Assembly: GCA_947306475.1 (NCBI GenBank) | Contig: CAMZGS010000001.1 | Location: 310,001 to 374,000, forward strand | Length of the DNA stretch: 64,000 nucleotides | Direction: 5' to 3' | Source: an uncultured Comamonas sp. | Lineage (GTDB): Bacteria; Pseudomonadota; Gammaproteobacteria; Burkholderiales; Burkholderiaceae_C | Shown here: positions 47,382 to 57,617 of the stretch, piece by piece | How the letters are laid out: every line of letters begins with the position of its first letter | Position numbering within the stretch: the stretch's first letter is position 1 | The notes under the pieces: model-generated | Told to the model about the DNA's origin: nothing | Seen by the model: only the letters and a program-made list of their open reading frames with translations | The model's database searches: none | Position numbers and translations under genes: made by a program

Positions 47382-50300
47382 ATGTTGTCTCGCCTGATTG
47401 AATTTTCCCTGCGCCAGCGCGCGCTGGTGTTGCTGGCGGTGCTGGCCTTGGCCGGTGCAGGCATCGCCTCGTTCCTGAAGCTGCCCATCGACGCTTACCC
47501 GGACATCTCGCCTACCCAGGTCAAGTTGATCCTCAAAGCCCCCGGCATGACGCCGGAAGAGGTGGAGTCGCGCGTCATCGCGCCGCTGGAGATGGAGTTG
47601 CTGGGCGTGCCCCGGGGAGTGATGCTGCGCTCTACCGCCAAGTACGCCATTGCCGACATCACGCTGGACTTTGCCGAAGGCAGCGATATCTACTGGGCAC
47701 GCCAGCAGGTGGCCGAGCGCTACGCCAGCGTTTCGGACAACCTGCCCGCAGGTGTGAGCGGTGGCCTGGCGCCGATTTCCACTCCGCTGTCGGACGTTTT
47801 CATGTTCACTCTGGAAGGCGGCGGCCTGAGCCTGGAAGAACGCCGTACCCTGTTGGACTGGACCTTGCGTCCCGCCCTGCGCACGCTGCCCGGCGTGGCC
47901 GATGTCAACGTGCTGGGCGGGCAGGCCAAGAGCTTCACCGTCGTGCCCGACCGCGCGCGGCTGTCCGCTGCAGGGCTGAGCTTTGCCGACATCGCCACCG
48001 CCATTGGCCAGAACAACCGCAACGATGGCGCAGGCCGCCTGGAGGCTGGCGAAAACACCCTGATCGTCCGCGCCGAAGGTGCCATTCGCAACCTGCAGGA
48101 CCTGCAGCAGGTGGTGTTGCGCCCAGGCACGGCCACAACGCCTCCCATCTTGCTGAGTGATGTGGCCAGCGTGCGCACTGAGGGCCTGACGCGCTACGGT
48201 GCTGTCAGTCGCGATGGCACCGGAGAAACCGTGCAGGGTATTGTGGTGGCACTGCGCGGTGCCGATGCCTCTACCCTGGTGCAGGCCATCCGCACCCGCC
48301 TGGACGAACTGGCCCCCAGCCTGCCACCAGGCGTGCAGGTGGTGCCGTTTTACGACCGCAGCACGCTGATTGCTCGCGCCGTGGGCACAGTGGAAAGTGC
48401 GCTGATGGAAGCAACCGCGTTGGTTGTCGTGCTGCTGTTGTTGTTTCTGGGTGAGTTGCGAGCAGCCTTGGTGGTGGCTCTGATGCTGCCGTTGGCCGCC
48501 CTGGGCACCTTTCTGCTGATGCGCCTGACTGGCATGAGCGCCAATCTGATGAGTCTGGGCGGACTGGCCATTGCCATCGGCATGCTGGTGGACGCGGCGG
48601 TGGTGGTGGTGGAAAACGCCGTCAGCCGACTCGACCCCACAGCCCCAGGAGCACAGCTGCCGCGTCTGCACCGTATTTTTGCAGCGGCGCGTGAGGTGGC
48701 CGTGCCGGTGACTTCGGGCATTCTCATCATCTGTCTGACGTTCATGCCTTTGCTCACCCTGCAGGGGCTGGAGGGCAAGTTGTTTGTCCCGGTGGCGTTG
48801 ACGATCGTGTTTGCGCTGGCGGTATCGTTGCTGCTGTCGCTCACCCTGGTGCCGGTCTTGGCATCGCTGCTGCTTAAGGAGCATGCGCACAGCGAGCCTT
48901 GGGTCATGCGCGGTGCCCTGCGCCTGTACACACCGCTGCTGGAATCGGCACTGCGCCACCCACAGCGCGCATCGGCTGTGGCCCTGGCCGCGTTGGCACT
49001 GGGCGTGGCCGCCTACTTGGGCACCGGCAAAGCCTTTATGCCCACGATGGATGAGGGCGACATCCTGCTGCAGTTGCAAAAGCCCCCTTCCATCGGCTTG
49101 CAGCGTTCGCTGGAGATCGATTTGGCGGTGCAACGCGCTGTGGGCGCTGCCGTACCCGAGGTGCAGCACAGCATTGCCCGCGTGGGCTCGGACGAGCTGG
49201 GCCTGGACCCCATGGGCCTGAACGAGACCGACATGTTCATGCAGCTGGCACCGCACCAAGAGTGGCGCGTGGCCGACAAAGAAGCCCTGAGCACCGAGAT
49301 CCGCAAGGTGATGGAGGACTTCCCCGGCCTGGAGTTTGGCTTCACCCAACCCATCGAGATGCGCATTTCTGAAATGCTCACCGGCAGCCGTGGCGATGTG
49401 GCCGTCAAACTGTTTGGCCCCGATCTGCACACCCTGGGCGACCTGGCACAACGCATGGCCGCCAGCATCGAGAAAGTGCCCGGCGCGCGCGATGTACTCA
49501 CCCAGGCCAGCGACACCGTGGAATACCTGCAGGTACAGGTCGATACCCAGGCTGCGGGCCGCGCCGGACTGGCTGTGACGCAGATTCAGGATGAGCTGCG
49601 CGCCCAACTGGAAGGCGTGCCTGCCGGTGTGGTGATTGAGCCCGACCGGCGCACCCCCATCGTGGTGCGTGGCGATGCCCCACTGCGCACCTCGGCCGAG
49701 CGCTTTCAGGATCTGCGCTTGGCGCGTGGCGACCAGGGCGACATCCCCCTTACGGCACTGGCCAGCATCGGCATCACCGACGGCCCCGTGCTGGTGCGCC
49801 GCGAAAACGGCTCGCGCTTTGCCCTGATTCAAGCCAGCGTCAGCGGTCGCGACCTGGTTGGCTTTGTGGCCGAAGCCCGCGCCGCCGTCGCCCGCGATGT
49901 GCCCCTGCCCCCCGGCTACCGCGTGGAATGGGGCGGCCAGTTCGAGAACCAGCAACGCGCCGCCGCCCGCCTGGGGCTGGTGGTGCCCGTGGCCTTGGCG
50001 CTGATCTTTTTTGTGCTGTTTATGACCTTTGGCTCGGTACGCCAAGCCACGCTCATTTTGGGCAATGTGCCCTTTGCCATGGTGGGCGGCATGGCCGCAC
50101 TGTGGCTGTCCGGGCAGTACCTGTCGGTGCCCGCATCGGTCGGTTTCATCGCGCTGCTGGGGATTGCCGTGCTCAATGGCTTGGTGCTGGTGACGCACTT
50201 CAACCACCTGCACGCGCTGGGCTTGCCCATGGAGCAAGTGGTGCGCGAAGGCTCGCTGCGCCGCTTGCGCCCCGTGCTGATGACGGCCTCCATCACCGCC

Positions 50301-50495
50301 TTTGGTCTGGTGCCACTGCTGCTGGCCACCGGCCCAGGCTCGGAAATCCAGCGCCCCCTGGCGATTGTGGTGATCGGTGGTCTGGTCAGCTCCACCGCGC
50401 TGACGCTGGTGCTGCTGCCCGTGCTGTACCGCCGTTTTGGTCAAACCCACGCCACCCCCTCCACGCCACACCTGTCCCAAGGAGGTGCCGCATGA
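47382..50495 (+). CDS. CusA/CzcA-type heavy-metal efflux RND transporter
   Basis: PIDAYPDISPTQVKLILKAPGMTPEEVESRVIAPLEMELLGVP; LAIAIGMLVDAAVVVVENAVSRL. Confidence 0.93.
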   Translation: MLSRLIEFSLRQRALVLLAVLALAGAGIASFLKLPIDAYPDISPTQVKLILKAPGMTPEEVESRVIAPLEMELLGVPRGVMLRSTAKYAIADITLDFAEGSDIYWARQQVAERYASVSDNLPAGVSGGLAPISTPLSDVFMFTLEGGGLSLEERRTLLDWTLRPALRTLPGVADVNVLGGQAKSFTVVPDRARLSAAGLSFADIATAIGQNNRNDGAGRLEAGENTLIVRAEGAIRNLQDLQQVVLRPGTATTPPILLSDVASVRTEGLTRYGAVSRDGTGETVQGIVVALRGADASTLVQAIRTRLDELAPSLPPGVQVVPFYDRSTLIARAVGTVESALMEATALVVVLLLLFLGELRAALVVALMLPLAALGTFLLMRLTGMSANLMSLGGLAIAIGMLVDAAVVVVENAVSRLDPTAPGAQLPRLHRIFAAAREVAVPVTSGILIICLTFMPLLTLQGLEGKLFVPVALTIVFALAVSLLLSLTLVPVLASLLLKEHAHSEPWVMRGALRLYTPLLESALRHPQRASAVALAALALGVAAYLGTGKAFMPTMDEGDILLQLQKPPSIGLQRSLEIDLAVQRAVGAAVPEVQHSIARVGSDELGLDPMGLNETDMFMQLAPHQEWRVADKEALSTEIRKVMEDFPGLEFGFTQPIEMRISEMLTGSRGDVAVKLFGPDLHTLGDLAQRMAASIEKVPGARDVLTQASDTVEYLQVQVDTQAAGRAGLAVTQIQDELRAQLEGVPAGVVIEPDRRTPIVVRGDAPLRTSAERFQDLRLARGDQGDIPLTALASIGITDGPVLVRRENGSRFALIQASVSGRDLVGFVAEARAAVARDVPLPPGYRVEWGGQFENQQRAAARLGLVVPVALALIFFVLFMTFGSVRQATLILGNVPFAMVGGMAALWLSGQYLSVPASVGFIALLGIAVLNGLVLVTHFNHLHALGLPMEQVVREGSLRRLRPVLMTASITAFGLVPLLLATGPGSEIQRPLAIVVIGGLVSSTALTLVLLPVLYRRFGQTHATPSTPHLSQGGAA

Positions 50496-50845
50496 GCACA
50501 TCCCAATACCCCACCGATACCGCAACCAATCCCTACCCCCCTACCGAATGGGTGCGTCTGAACCTGGTCTTCCCCCCCGCTTTGGAAGACGCCATCACCG
50601 ATGCCCTGATTGCCGATCCTTCCCTGCCCGGCTTCACCTTGCTGCAGGCCGAAGGGCACAGCAGCGACTTTGCCAACGCCACCATCCGCGAGCAGGTGCG
50701 TGGCCGCGTTGATAAGCGCCTGCTCTGGATCGTCACCGAACGCCAGCGTGTGGACGATCTGCTTGCTACCTTGCGCCAGCGCATCAACTCACGCGATGTG
50801 CGCTGGTGGCTGGAGCCTGTGCTTGCCGGAGGACGATTGGTATGA
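50492..50845 (+). CDS. DUF3240-type small protein of metal efflux operon
   Basis: ATGA overlaps both upstream and downstream; RLNLVFPPALEDAITDALIADPSLPGFTLLQAEGHSSDF. Confidence 0.7.
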   Translation: MSTSQYPTDTATNPYPPTEWVRLNLVFPPALEDAITDALIADPSLPGFTLLQAEGHSSDFANATIREQVRGRVDKRLLWIVTERQRVDDLLATLRQRINSRDVRWWLEPVLAGGRLV

Positions 50846-52107
50846 AGTTTTTCCCCTCTCTGAGCACCCTGGTGCTGGTCTGCGTTGCCACCTGCACCTC
50901 CTGGTCGGCCCTGGCGCAAGATGCCACTGCGCCCTGGCTGCCTGCACCTGCGCAGGTCGAGGCAGCCCTGCAGGCACATCCCCTGGTGCGAGCCGCCGCC
51001 GAGCGTGTGCAGGCAGCCAGAGCTACTAGGCATGCCCTGGACGTGGGCAGCCACGAGTTCCAGGCCGATGCAGTCCTGCAACGGCGCAATGTGCGCGACG
51101 AGCAGCGGCGCTTCAACGAATGGGAGCTGGGGCTGAGCCGCACCATCCGCCTGCCGCGCAAGGCCGCACTGGATCGGCAGATCGGCGACGGCACCTACCA
51201 CCTGGCTAGCTTGCGTCTGAAAGATGCCGAGCACCAGGTCGCACGGAGCCTGCTCGATGCCTGGACCAGCTGGCTGCGTGCCAGCGCCATGGCCGCCGAA
51301 GCCGCTGCGCAAAGTCAGCTGCTGGAGCGCGAGCGCGCAGCCCTGGCGCGTCGCCTGGCCCTGGGGGATGCCGCGCAGCGTGATATGGATGTGCTGGGGG
51401 CAGAATGTGCCGCTCAGGCAGCTCAGGTCCTGATGGCCCGCGATGCCCGGGAGGTCGCACGCCAGGCGCTGGTGTCGGGCTTTGCCCCGATTGCCGTGCC
51501 CGAGCAGCCCGCACCTTTGCCCGATCCGACCGATTGGCTGGACGACACCCAGGACTGGCGCGCGCGCATCGTTTCGGAAAGCGCCGCAGTGGCCATTGCC
51601 CAAGGCGTTAGCCATTTGCAGGCACGTACCGCCGAGCGGGCACGGGCCGAGCGCGCCCCGGATCCCACCGTTGGTGTGCGCGTCCTGTCCGACCGGGGCG
51701 GGCGCGAACGCACCGTGGGCGTGGTGCTGTCCGTCCCTCTGGGAACTTCATACCGCAGTGCCATTGCCAGCGCAGAAAGCGCCAACGCCCTTGCTGCCGA
51801 AGCCGAGGCTGCCAACATGCAACGCACCATCGAGCAGGAGGCATGGATGGCTGTGCAGGCAGCCCACAGCAAGCGCGCCCAGTGGCAGGCCCTGCAACAG
51901 GCACTGATGGCACAGAGCGCCGCCAGCCAGCGTACACGCACTGCCTGGGAATTGGGTGAAGCGCCGCTAAGCGAATACCTGCAGGCATTGCGCACCCTGC
52001 ACCAGACCCGTCTGGCGGCTGCCCAGGCCCAGGTGGATGCGCTGCAGGCTGCGTTGCGTGTGCGCATTGATGCCCATGCGCTGTGGCACTCCGGAGCTGA
52101 TATGTGA
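50842..52107 (+). CDS. TolC/CzcC-family outer membrane efflux protein
   Basis: Signal peptide, coiled-coil TolC-like repeats; end of adaptor-RND-DUF3240 operon. Confidence 0.85.
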   Translation: MKFFPSLSTLVLVCVATCTSWSALAQDATAPWLPAPAQVEAALQAHPLVRAAAERVQAARATRHALDVGSHEFQADAVLQRRNVRDEQRRFNEWELGLSRTIRLPRKAALDRQIGDGTYHLASLRLKDAEHQVARSLLDAWTSWLRASAMAAEAAAQSQLLERERAALARRLALGDAAQRDMDVLGAECAAQAAQVLMARDAREVARQALVSGFAPIAVPEQPAPLPDPTDWLDDTQDWRARIVSESAAVAIAQGVSHLQARTAERARAERAPDPTVGVRVLSDRGGRERTVGVVLSVPLGTSYRSAIASAESANALAAEAEAANMQRTIEQEAWMAVQAAHSKRAQWQALQQALMAQSAASQRTRTAWELGEAPLSEYLQALRTLHQTRLAAAQAQVDALQAALRVRIDAHALWHSGADM

Positions 52108-52131
52108 ATCGACTTTCCTAGATAGTCGGCC

Positions 52132-53353
52132 CTGAAATATTCATTTCAAGCCTGAGAGAGCCTGCCAGCGCCAAAGGTCAGCCGGTTGGCCAGGGTTGAT
52201 CGGCCATCAGCAGCCCAAGAGCGCATGCCCATCACAGCGGCCAGCCAAGAACGCCCCTGCGTGCTGGCCTGCTGCAGGCACAACAAAATGGTTGTGAGGA
52301 AGGTAACCCCCTTCCTGGCGATCATGCGCAGCAGCCACTTGATGTTGTAGCCGGCCGCGCACAGCACCGCGTGCAGGCGGTCGCCCTGTTCGCCCTTGAG
52401 GTGGCAGCGACCCATGCGGTGATCGGCCTTGAGGTGCCCGATGATGGGTTCAATAGCCTGGCGCCGCCTGAGCAGCTTTCTTTCCTGCTCACTGATCCGC
52501 TTGGCCTTGCCTTTGCTGATGCAGTCCACCTCCGGGGCATGCCAGGCATACAGCTTGGGCTGTCCATCCACCGCCTTGCGCTGGCCGCTCTGGGCCACGA
52601 TGCGCGCGGCCTTGCGGCCCAGCTCCTTGCCTTCCTTGGCAAAGGTCTGCTTCAAGTCGATGCCGGCACCCTTGGCTGCTTCGACCAGCTTGACCCTGGC
52701 TGTCTCCAGCAGGCGGCTGTCGGTGGGGTGCGCAATCGCCTTGTGCTGCACCGTGCTGTCCACGATCACGCGGGTCAGCTCCTGCGGCTTGATCAGCTTG
52801 ATCTCAAGCGCCACGTTGATCGTCTGTGCCAGAAGTTCTTCCACGCCTTCTTCGCCGAGCAACTGGCGGAACTTGACCAGGGTGGTGGCGTCGCAGGGAC
52901 GCTGGTGTTCAAAGTACGCCTGGCCTGAGAAGAACTGCCAGGTCGGCGTCTCGCCCCAGCGGTCAACGACACCTTCATCGGACTCGTTGAACGCGTGCTT
53001 GAGGTACAGCAGCGAGACCATGATGCGCAGCGCCACGCGCGGGCGCCCGGCCTTGCTGGCCGCAGCCTGGCGCTGGGGCTTCTCGCCGAACAAATCCAGA
53101 TCGGGCATGGCCTGCCCGGCGTGGGCCTTGCGCACCAGCAGGTGGGCCACCCGCGCCTCGATCTCCTGCCAGGGCATGCGCGAAGACAGCACCGCCAGCG
53201 GATGGCGCAGATCGATCATCTGGTCGATGCGCGAGCGGAAGAAATCGTCGGTGGCGGGGCAGGTGAACATCACGGCACGAAACTCCCAGAAATCAAGGCG
53301 GATGCGCTATCAGAACGGGAGAAATTATACGCCGGAATGAAGAAAATATTCAG
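52132..53353. mobile_element. IS5-family insertion sequence, approximate ends
   Basis: Contains IS5-type transposase; imperfect ends CTGAAATATTCATTTC (left) and CTGAATATTTTCTTCATTCC (right, reverse complement); no clear target duplication. Confidence 0.6.
52146..53273 (-). pseudogene. IS5-family transposase, open frame but apparently missing internal catalytic segments
   Basis: LRHPLAVLSSRMPWQEIEARVAHLLVRK; YLKHAFNESDEGVVDRWGETPTWQFFSGQAYFEH; RRRQAIEPIIGHLKADHRMGRCHLKGEQGD. Confidence 0.75.
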
Positions 53354-53387
53354 CAAAATCAATGGCTTACGAATAAATCAGGGGCAG

Positions 53388-55964
53388 CTACGCATCCCCT
53401 TGCCTGGCCAGCCAGCCCGGCAGATCCTGTGGCGCCATGGGTTTGGCAAACCAGTAACCCTGCACCACGTGGTAGCCCTGGGCTTGCAGAATGTCCTTTT
53501 GTGCAGCGGTTTCCACCCCTTCAGCAACCACCTTCAACCCCAGGCTGGTGCCAATCCCCAGGATGGCCGCGCTGAGCGAGCGTGCTGCTGGCGCATGTTC
53601 CAGGTCGGCCACAAAACTACGGTCAAGCTTGAGCTCCGTAATGGGCAGGCGCCGCAGATAGCTCAGGCTGGAGTAGCCCGTACCAAAATCGTCCATGGAC
53701 AGACGCACGCCCAGGGCATGCAGCCGCTCGATGGTTTGCAGGGTGAAGTTGTCGCTGTCGAGCAGAATGCTTTCGGTCAGCTCCACCATCAGGTCCGCTG
53801 CCTGCAGGCCATGGCGCTCCAGCGCCTGCGCCACGATGGCGGGCAACTCCGGATTGTGGAAGTTGGAAGCGGAGAGGTTGACCGCCACCACCGGCACTTG
53901 CACCCCTTCCCGACGCCATTGCGCCAGTTGCCGGCAAGCCTCGTCCAGTGCCCAGCGGCTCAAGGTACCCATCAGGCCGCATTCTTCGGCCAGGGGGATG
54001 AAGCGGGCCGGTGAAATGAATCCCAGAGCTGGATGCTGCCAGCGCGCAAGTGCTTCCAGGCCGTACAGCTTGCCTGTCGCCAGTTCGATCTGTGGCTGGT
54101 AGTACAGCTGCAAGCCTCCAGTCTGCAAGGCTTCTCGCAATGCCTTTTCCAGGGCGAGGCGTTCCTCGGCGGTGCGGCTCAGTTCCAGGCTGAAAAAGCC
54201 GATCCGGCCCGGGCCTTCCCCTTTGACCTGCTGCAAGGCTATTTCGGCACGATGCAGCAGGCTGGTCATGGTGGTGCCGTCTTGCGGGTACATGGCCACC
54301 CCCATGCTGACGCTCAGATCCACCTGGGCATGCGATAGCTGCAGCGGTCGCATCAAACGGGCCTGCCAGCGCTCGATCAGGGCATTGACTTCTTCTTCGG
54401 GGCCTAGTGGCAACGCCACGATGAACTCATCCCCAGGCAGACGCCCTGCCACACCACTTTGGCGCACCAGTTTCTGGATGCGCGCGGCCACTTCGCGCAG
54501 GAGCGCATCGCCTGTGGCATGCCCCAGGGAATCGTTGATGTGCTTGAAGTGGTCCAGATCCGCATGCAGGACCGCCACGCGCAGGCCTGTCTGTTGTGCC
54601 GAGTCCAGCAGCTGCGCCATCCTGGTCTCGAACAGGCTGCGATTGGGCAGGCCGGTGACGGTGTCATAAAACGCCAGTTGCTGGATGCGCTGGCGCGACT
54701 GCTCCCGCTCCATGGCCAGGGCGCACAGGTCCGTACACGCCTGCACCAGCTGTTGATGAAAGCTGGATGCCACAAACGGCCCATTTTCGCGGTAGTAGAA
54801 GGCAAAGGTTCCCAGCACCTTGCCGTCCGGCTGCAGGATGGGTGTGGACCAGCAGACGTTGAAGCCCAGCGGCAGGATCAGATGCTTGAAATCTGCCCAC
54901 AACGGATCGGTCGAAATATCGGTGACCAGGACCGGGCTCTTGCGCCAGGCAGCAGTGCCGCAGGAGCCCACCTGCGGGCCAATGGCCACGCCATCGAGCT
55001 GCGAGGAGTAGCTGAACGGCAGACTGGGGCTGGACAGGGGGTGCAGCAGCCCTTGCTCGTCCACCGCCAGAATGGAGGCGGCCACTTCCGGGGCCAGGCG
55101 CTCGACTTCCTCACACACCACCTCCAGCACCTGCACCAACGGCAGGTCCCGCGACATGGCCTGCAGCGCACGGTGGTGCAGCACTTCGTGGATTTTGGTT
55201 TTGGTGATGTCCAGCAGCACCGACACCGTATAGGCCCATTGCCCCTGGGCATCCATCACGGGGTTGCACATGATCTTGCACCAGTAACGTCGGCCGCCCT
55301 TGCCTGTCACAACCTCTTCCATCTGGGCAGGTCGCCCCTGGCGCATATCGCTGCGTAAGCGCTCAAACAGCTCTACCGGGGTCTGCTGCACGAGCAGTTC
55401 CAACATCTTCTGGTTCCGGATTTCGTGCAACGCCCAGCCAAACATGCGTTGAAATCCGTCATTGCTGTAAACCACCCGCGACTGCGCGTTGGTGATCACA
55501 ATCGCTGCATCGGTGGTATCCGCCACCAGGGACAGGCGCCACAGATGGTCCTGCCGGGCCAGCTCCGTACGCTTGCTCTGCGTGACATCGGTAGCCACCA
55601 TCATGATGCGTGTGACAACGCCCTGCTGGTTGCTTACCGGGGCATACAGCACCTCCAGCCAGCAGCGATTGCCGTTGCCGCACACACGCTCCACCACCCC
55701 CGAAAACTCGTGGCCTGCACACAGCGACTGCCACATGGCGGCGTAGGCCGGACTTTGCACCAATCCTTCCGGGCACAACTGGGCATGCTGCAGGGTGCTC
55801 AGTTGCGCCGGTGCCAAATGCAGCAGCGTCTGGTATTTGGCATTGGCAAAGAGGAGCTGTCCATCCAGCGCAAATTCCGCCAGTGCCATGGCATTGTCAA
55901 AGGCGCTTCGCCGATCTTCCTGCTGTGCAGCAGTTTCGGAGTGGCTGACGAAGGATGAAGGCAT
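53388..55964 (-). CDS. PAS-PAS-GAF-GGDEF(degenerate)-EAL domain protein
   Basis: GRLPGDEFIVALP, YGLEALARWQHP, LTESILLDSD, MDDFGTGYSSLSYLRRLP. Confidence 0.92.
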   Translation of the reverse strand: MPSSFVSHSETAAQQEDRRSAFDNAMALAEFALDGQLLFANAKYQTLLHLAPAQLSTLQHAQLCPEGLVQSPAYAAMWQSLCAGHEFSGVVERVCGNGNRCWLEVLYAPVSNQQGVVTRIMMVATDVTQSKRTELARQDHLWRLSLVADTTDAAIVITNAQSRVVYSNDGFQRMFGWALHEIRNQKMLELLVQQTPVELFERLRSDMRQGRPAQMEEVVTGKGGRRYWCKIMCNPVMDAQGQWAYTVSVLLDITKTKIHEVLHHRALQAMSRDLPLVQVLEVVCEEVERLAPEVAASILAVDEQGLLHPLSSPSLPFSYSSQLDGVAIGPQVGSCGTAAWRKSPVLVTDISTDPLWADFKHLILPLGFNVCWSTPILQPDGKVLGTFAFYYRENGPFVASSFHQQLVQACTDLCALAMEREQSRQRIQQLAFYDTVTGLPNRSLFETRMAQLLDSAQQTGLRVAVLHADLDHFKHINDSLGHATGDALLREVAARIQKLVRQSGVAGRLPGDEFIVALPLGPEEEVNALIERWQARLMRPLQLSHAQVDLSVSMGVAMYPQDGTTMTSLLHRAEIALQQVKGEGPGRIGFFSLELSRTAEERLALEKALREALQTGGLQLYYQPQIELATGKLYGLEALARWQHPALGFISPARFIPLAEECGLMGTLSRWALDEACRQLAQWRREGVQVPVVAVNLSASNFHNPELPAIVAQALERHGLQAADLMVELTESILLDSDNFTLQTIERLHALGVRLSMDDFGTGYSSLSYLRRLPITELKLDRSFVADLEHAPAARSLSAAILGIGTSLGLKVVAEGVETAAQKDILQAQGYHVVQGYWFAKPMAPQDLPGWLARQGDA

Positions 55965-56242
55965 GCAAGGACTCCTGTTTGACCGTGCCCCAGCAAGAAT
56001 CCAGCGCAACGCTGGATCTGCATGGTTGATGGATTGTGCAGTCTTTGGAATTTCCCGGGCGTCGCCTCCCAAGAACGAGACACCGTGGTGCACTTTCAAG
56101 TGCCGCAGAGACCATCCCTCGCACCCGCTTGGTGCATCAGGATGCTTTCGCCCTTCAGGGCAAGCCCTTGGTTGTTGTGGATGTGTTGGCATGGTTTTTG
56201 CAAGACCGGTGGCATTCGTAACAAACCGGAGGGTGCATCAGC

Positions 56243-57589
56243 ATGCGAGAGGCGCTACGCAACACAGGGTTGGTCGGAATATGGGGATGGGGGGCGCTGG
56301 CGCCGGCCTGGGCACAGGCGTCTGCCGATGCCGCGGCACAGGCGCTCAGCAAGCCATCGCTGGTGCCGCTGGATGCCATCGACTCGGCCCATACGGGCTG
56401 GATGCTGGTGGCCACCGTACTGGTGTTGCTGATGACGCTGCCCGGCATTGCACTGTTTTACGCCGGCATGGTGCGGCGCAAGAACGTGCTCAACACCATG
56501 GCCAGCGTGGTGGTGATTGCTGCGCTGGTGAGCGTGTGGTGGTTTGTTGCCGGTTACTCCTGGGCCTTCACGCCCGGCACGGCCTGGTTGGGCGGCATGG
56601 ACCGCATGGGGCTGAGCGGCATGGACTACGACATGAAGGCAGGTCTGGTGGCCGTGAGCCACATCGCCCCGCACCTGCCGGAGTCGGTGTACGCCATGTT
56701 CCAGCTGTCGTTTGCCATCATCACCGCCGCGCTGATCGTCGGTGCCTTTGTCGAGCGCATGCGCTTTTCGGCGCTGGTGATCTTCATCAGCCTGTGGACG
56801 CTGTTTGTCTATGCACCGATTGCCCACTGGGTCTGGGAGCCCGGCGGCTGGCTGGCACGGCTGGGCGCGCTGGACTACGCCGGTGGTGCCGTGGTGCACG
56901 TCAACGCCGGCATGGCCGGGCTGGCCTGTGCCTGGCTGCTGGGGCCGCGCCGTGGCTATGGCCGGGAGCCGTTTGCGCCCTACAACCTGGGCTGGACCAT
57001 GATGGGCTCGGCGCTGCTGTGGATTGGCTGGTTTGGCTTCAACGCCGGTTCGGCGCTGGTGGCCGATGGTCGCGCCGGCCTGGCCCTGCTGGTCACGCAC
57101 GTGGCCGCTGCGGCAGGTGCCATCGGCTGGATGGTGGCGGAACTGGTGGTGCGAGGCCGCGCCTCGCTGCTGGGGTTGTGCTCGGGCCTGGTGGCCGGTC
57201 TGGTGGCCATCACCCCCAGCGCCGGGTATGTGACGCCGCGTGCCGCACTGGTCATTGGTCTGGTGGCTGGCTTGGTGTGCTACTGGGGCGCCACGGGCCT
57301 CAAGCGCCTGCTGCGTGCGGACGACTCGCTCGATGTGTTTGGCGTGCACGGCATCGGTGGCGTGGTGGGCTCGCTGCTCACCGGCGTGTTTGCCAGCCGC
57401 TCCATTGGCGGCGTGGATGCCAGCGTGCTGACCCAGGCCGTGGGCGTGGGCGTGGTGATGGTCTTCAGTCTGGTGGGTACCGCCGTGCTGCTGTGCATCA
57501 CGGGGCTGGTGGTGAACCTGCGTGTGGACGAGGCCAGCGAATACGACGGTCTGGACATTGCGCAGCACCGGGAACATCTGAGCAGCTGA
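56243..57589 (+). CDS. amtB: Ammonium transporter
   Basis: LPGIALFYAGMVRRKNVLNTMASV; YAGGAVVHVNAGMAGLACAWLLG; FGVHGIGGVVGSLLTGVF. Confidence 0.95.
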   Translation: MREALRNTGLVGIWGWGALAPAWAQASADAAAQALSKPSLVPLDAIDSAHTGWMLVATVLVLLMTLPGIALFYAGMVRRKNVLNTMASVVVIAALVSVWWFVAGYSWAFTPGTAWLGGMDRMGLSGMDYDMKAGLVAVSHIAPHLPESVYAMFQLSFAIITAALIVGAFVERMRFSALVIFISLWTLFVYAPIAHWVWEPGGWLARLGALDYAGGAVVHVNAGMAGLACAWLLGPRRGYGREPFAPYNLGWTMMGSALLWIGWFGFNAGSALVADGRAGLALLVTHVAAAAGAIGWMVAELVVRGRASLLGLCSGLVAGLVAITPSAGYVTPRAALVIGLVAGLVCYWGATGLKRLLRADDSLDVFGVHGIGGVVGSLLTGVFASRSIGGVDASVLTQAVGVGVVMVFSLVGTAVLLCITGLVVNLRVDEASEYDGLDIAQHREHLSS

Positions 57590-57617
57590 CACTCAGCTGA
57601 GAAAGTGGTGGCATTCG

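Noticed and set aside
47334-50525. 1063-aa minus-strand ORF opposite the RND pump gene
   Set aside because: Same artefact; plus strand encodes an unambiguous CusA/CzcA-type transporter.
55965-56192. Longer start for the EAL protein
   Set aside because: Sequence before MPSSFVSHSE lacks any recognisable domain; start at 55964 is more plausible.
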